Source of the DNA: an uncultured Rhodovulum sp. | GTDB lineage: Bacteria > Pseudomonadota > Alphaproteobacteria > Rhodobacterales > Rhodobacteraceae | Reading direction: 5' to 3' | DNA length: 27,290 nucleotides | Assembly: GCA_946221765.1 (NCBI GenBank) | Contig: CAMIMK010000007.1 | Span: forward strand, 1 to 27,290 | In this document: positions 25,585 to 27,290 of the stretch, piece after piece | Layout: each line of letters starts with the position of its first letter | Numbering within the stretch: position 1 is the first letter of the stretch | Made by a program: the position numbers and the translations under genes | The notes under the pieces: model-generated | Seen by the model: the letters and a program-made list of their open reading frames with translations, nothing else | What the model was told of the DNA's origin: nothing | Databases searched by the model: none

Positions 25585-26505
25585 ATGGACGAAACCGCTC
25601 AGGCCTTCGAGCATCCGCATGCGCGGGCTTCCGCCACCCATGCCGGACCGCCGCTCGACCGCATCTCGGTCCGGGACTACGTGCGCGAGATCGAGATCGG
25701 CGCCTTCCGCTCGGAGCATGGCGTCACCCAGCGCCTGCGCTTCAATATCGTGCTGGAGGTCGCCCATCACGCGGCGGGCTCGGACGATGTCGACCGGATC
25801 GTCTCCTATGACGGCATCACCGATGCGATCGAGGCCGCGATCGCGGCGCAGCGGCTGAACCTGCTGGAGACGCTGGCCGAACGGGTCGCCGCCGGCTGCC
25901 TCGGCGACCCGCGGGCGGTGCGCGTCTTCGTCCGCATCGAGAAGCTCGACCGGATCCCCGGCGCCCTCGGGGTCGAGATCGTGCGGAGCCGGGTCGGCGC
26001 CGACATACAGCGCCTGCGGACCCTCTCGGAGGGCCCGGATCCGGCCGCGGTCCCGGTCCCCGTGCCGGCCGCGATCCGCATTCTCGTGCTGCCACCTGCC
26101 TGCGCCCTCGATCCGGCGTGGATTGCGGCGGCGGCGGACTGCCCCGGCGCACGCGTGACGATCGCCTGCGGTCCGGTTCCTGCCGCGGCCGCGATCGGGG
26201 GGGAGGCCGGTCGCCGGATCGCGCTGCTTGCGGTCGATCAGGCCGCCTGGGCGCTGGCGGGGCAGGACCCGCGCTTCGAGGTGGTGGCCTCGCGCACCGA
26301 GCTCGACTGGGCCGCCCGCACCGGGCGCCGCCCGGTCTGGGCGCCGGCGCAGATGCTCGGCGCCACCCGCGGGAGCGAGGCCCCGGCCGGGACCGGGCCG
26401 CGGGCCCTCGCCAGCTGGCTGGCGGCGGAGATCGGAGCAACGGCGGTCCTCGTCGCCGGCGAGCCTCCCCATGACACCCCTGACAGCCTGGAGCATCCCG
26501 CCTGA
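25585..26505 (+). CDS. folB: Dihydroneopterin aldolase with extra C-terminal domain
   Basis: Folate synthesis enzyme that splits 7,8-dihydroneopterin to 6-hydroxymethyl-dihydropterin and glycolaldehyde. The 306-residue product is more than twice the usual FolB length (about 120). The FolB/FolX domain lies at residues 25-145, with IGAFRSEHGVTQRLRFNIVLEV (E44), SYDGI (Y75, D76), LLETLAERVA (E95) and the catalytic lysine K120 in RIEKLDRIPGA. Residues 165-306 form a second domain I cannot assign: it opens with a strand-like IRILVLP and reads as alternating strands and helices. I chose the ATG at 25585, where GGTGGGG lies upstream; longer frames run through the CAP gene. Its stop overlaps the gph start by one base (TGATG), and folP follows, so this is a folate cluster. 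Confidence 0.87.
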   Translation: MDETAQAFEHPHARASATHAGPPLDRISVRDYVREIEIGAFRSEHGVTQRLRFNIVLEVAHHAAGSDDVDRIVSYDGITDAIEAAIAAQRLNLLETLAERVAAGCLGDPRAVRVFVRIEKLDRIPGALGVEIVRSRVGADIQRLRTLSEGPDPAAVPVPVPAAIRILVLPPACALDPAWIAAAADCPGARVTIACGPVPAAAAIGGEAGRRIALLAVDQAAWALAGQDPRFEVVASRTELDWAARTGRRPVWAPAQMLGATRGSEAPAGTGPRALASWLAAEIGATAVLVAGEPPHDTPDSLEHPA

Positions 26506-27161
26506 TGGCCCGCATCGTCTTCGACCTCGACGGAACGCTCGTCGAATCCGCGCCCACCATCGCCGAGGCGGCCAACCGCCTTCTGGCCGAGCTTGGCCGT
26601 GCGCCCCTGCCGATCGCTTCGGTGCTGGCCTTCGTCGGCCATGGCATGCCGCGCCTCGTCGAGCGGGTGCTGACCGAGACGGGCGGTGTGCCCGGGAGCG
26701 ACATGGCGCCGCATGTCGTGCGGTACCGCGAGATCTACGGCGAGGATCCGGTGACGGGCACGGTCGCCTATGACCATGTCGCCGAGGTGCTGGGCGCGCT
26801 GGCCGCTGCCGGCCACGGTCTCGCGGTCTGCACCCAGAAGGCCGATCCTCTCGCGCTGGCGATCCTGCAGAGCCTCGACCTGATGCCGCCGATCACCGCG
26901 CTGGCCGGAGGGGACAGCGTGGGTGTGCTGAAGCCCGACCCGCGGATGTTCCATTTCGCCGCGGACCAGCTCGGCGACGGCCCCGCGGTGATGGTGGGCG
27001 ACAGCGAGACCGATGCCGCCACCGCCCGCGCCGCCGGCGTGCCCTTCCTGCTGCGGCGGGGCGGCTATCACCACGGGCCGGAGGCCGCGATGGCGGCGGA
27101 TGGCGCGTTCGACGACTTCCGCGAGCTGCCGGGGCTGATCGAGGCCGTCCTTGCCCGCTGA
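26505..27161 (+). CDS. gph: HAD-family phosphatase, probable phosphoglycolate phosphatase
   Basis: HAD-superfamily hydrolase, most like Gph, which dephosphorylates 2-phosphoglycolate. The 218-residue product shows the motifs in order: I, D7-L-D9-G-T in FDLDGTLVES; II, VCTQK; III, lysine in LKPDPRMF; IV, GDSETDAATARAAG. A helical cap lies between motifs I and II (about 16-80) with FVGHGMPRLVERVL. The size and cap are typical of Gph. It is translationally coupled to folB (TGATG) and overlaps the folP frame by 11 bases. Phosphatase specificity in this family is hard to read, so a role in the folate branch (for example on a dihydroneopterin phosphate) is an alternative suggested only by position. 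Confidence 0.85.
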   Translation: MARIVFDLDGTLVESAPTIAEAANRLLAELGRAPLPIASVLAFVGHGMPRLVERVLTETGGVPGSDMAPHVVRYREIYGEDPVTGTVAYDHVAEVLGALAAAGHGLAVCTQKADPLALAILQSLDLMPPITALAGGDSVGVLKPDPRMFHFAADQLGDGPAVMVGDSETDAATARAAGVPFLLRRGGYHHGPEAAMAADGAFDDFRELPGLIEAVLAR

Positions 27162-27290
27162 GCCGGCCGGGCCGGGGGAGGGGCAGGGCGCCTGCCACCG
27201 GCCGCTGCCGCGGTCCGGGTGGCTGCGGCCGGCGGGCGCGGTCCCGCTTGCCGGAGGACCGCTGTGGTTCACCGAGGCCGTCCGCCACGA
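27151..27290 (+). CDS. folP: Dihydropteroate synthase, 5' fragment (runs off the window)
   Basis: Only the first 46 codons are present. The frame reads CHRPLPRSGWLRPAGAVPLAGGPLWFTEA, which resembles the N-terminus of FolP in Rhodobacterales (the RPLP and PLAGG-W-F pattern). I propose a TTG start at 27151: it is the only common start codon in the open frame (a TGA lies just upstream at 27136-27138), and GAGG sits six bases before it. The start would overlap gph by 11 bases. Order folB-gph-folP supports the call. FolP would join p-aminobenzoate to the pterin made by FolB. Confidence 0.6.
   Translation, partial: MPAEPAGPGEGQGACHRPLPRSGWLRPAGAVPLAGGPLWFTEAVRH

Overview
The window is GC-rich, densely packed chromosomal DNA from an alphaproteobacterium, most likely a member of the Rhodobacterales. 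The reasons are the serC-serA pair, a full-length YejABEF importer, a membrane-anchored class I cytochrome c, a 306-residue dihydroneopterin aldolase fusion followed by a folP start, and a glycine betaine/choline binding protein beside choline sulfatase. I see no rRNA, tRNA, CRISPR array, insertion sequence or phage gene. It reads as core and metabolic chromosome with a strong sulfur and osmolyte theme.

Layout. Positions 59-8368 (minus strand) hold yejA-yejB-yejE-yejF-choX-betC: a peptide-type ABC importer translationally coupled to a choline/betaine binding protein and followed by choline sulfatase. Positions 8559-9714 (minus) hold a membrane cytochrome c and an unrecognised 148-residue protein with a very strong ribosome binding site. 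Positions 10079-10370 (plus) hold a 63-residue membrane protein, with a palindrome upstream and a textbook terminator downstream. Positions 10387-11896 hold a thiosulfate sulfurtransferase divergent from an Lrp/AsnC regulator. Positions 11971-16230 (plus) hold an Rrf2 regulator with a cysteine cluster, followed by the sulfate importer sbp-cysT-cysW-cysA. Positions 16217-19920 (minus) hold rlmJ, serA and serC; serC has a hairpin in its leader. Positions 20268-23792 (plus) hold an atypical pyruvate phosphate dikinase and a MeaB-type GTPase. Positions 23982-25416 hold a SleB-type cell wall hydrolase converging on a CAP/SCP secreted protein. Positions 25585-27290 (plus) hold folB (with an extra C-terminal domain), gph and the first 46 codons of folP, which is cut by the window edge.

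How the genes fit together. Sulfur enters as choline-O-sulfate (split by BetC) or as sulfate (imported by Sbp-CysTWA). Sulfane sulfur is handled by the rhodanese. SerA and SerC make the serine skeleton used for cysteine. The Rrf2 and Lrp proteins sit where they could sense cysteine or Fe-S status.

The points I would look at first are the PPDK homologue, whose ATP-grasp active site is eroded while its phospho-histidine and PEP-binding domains are intact; the long unexplained N-terminal extension of the sulfate-binding protein; the coupling of choX to yejABEF without choline permease genes; the CysA lacking a C-terminal regulatory domain; the FolB fusion; and two small orphan genes with good expression signals.
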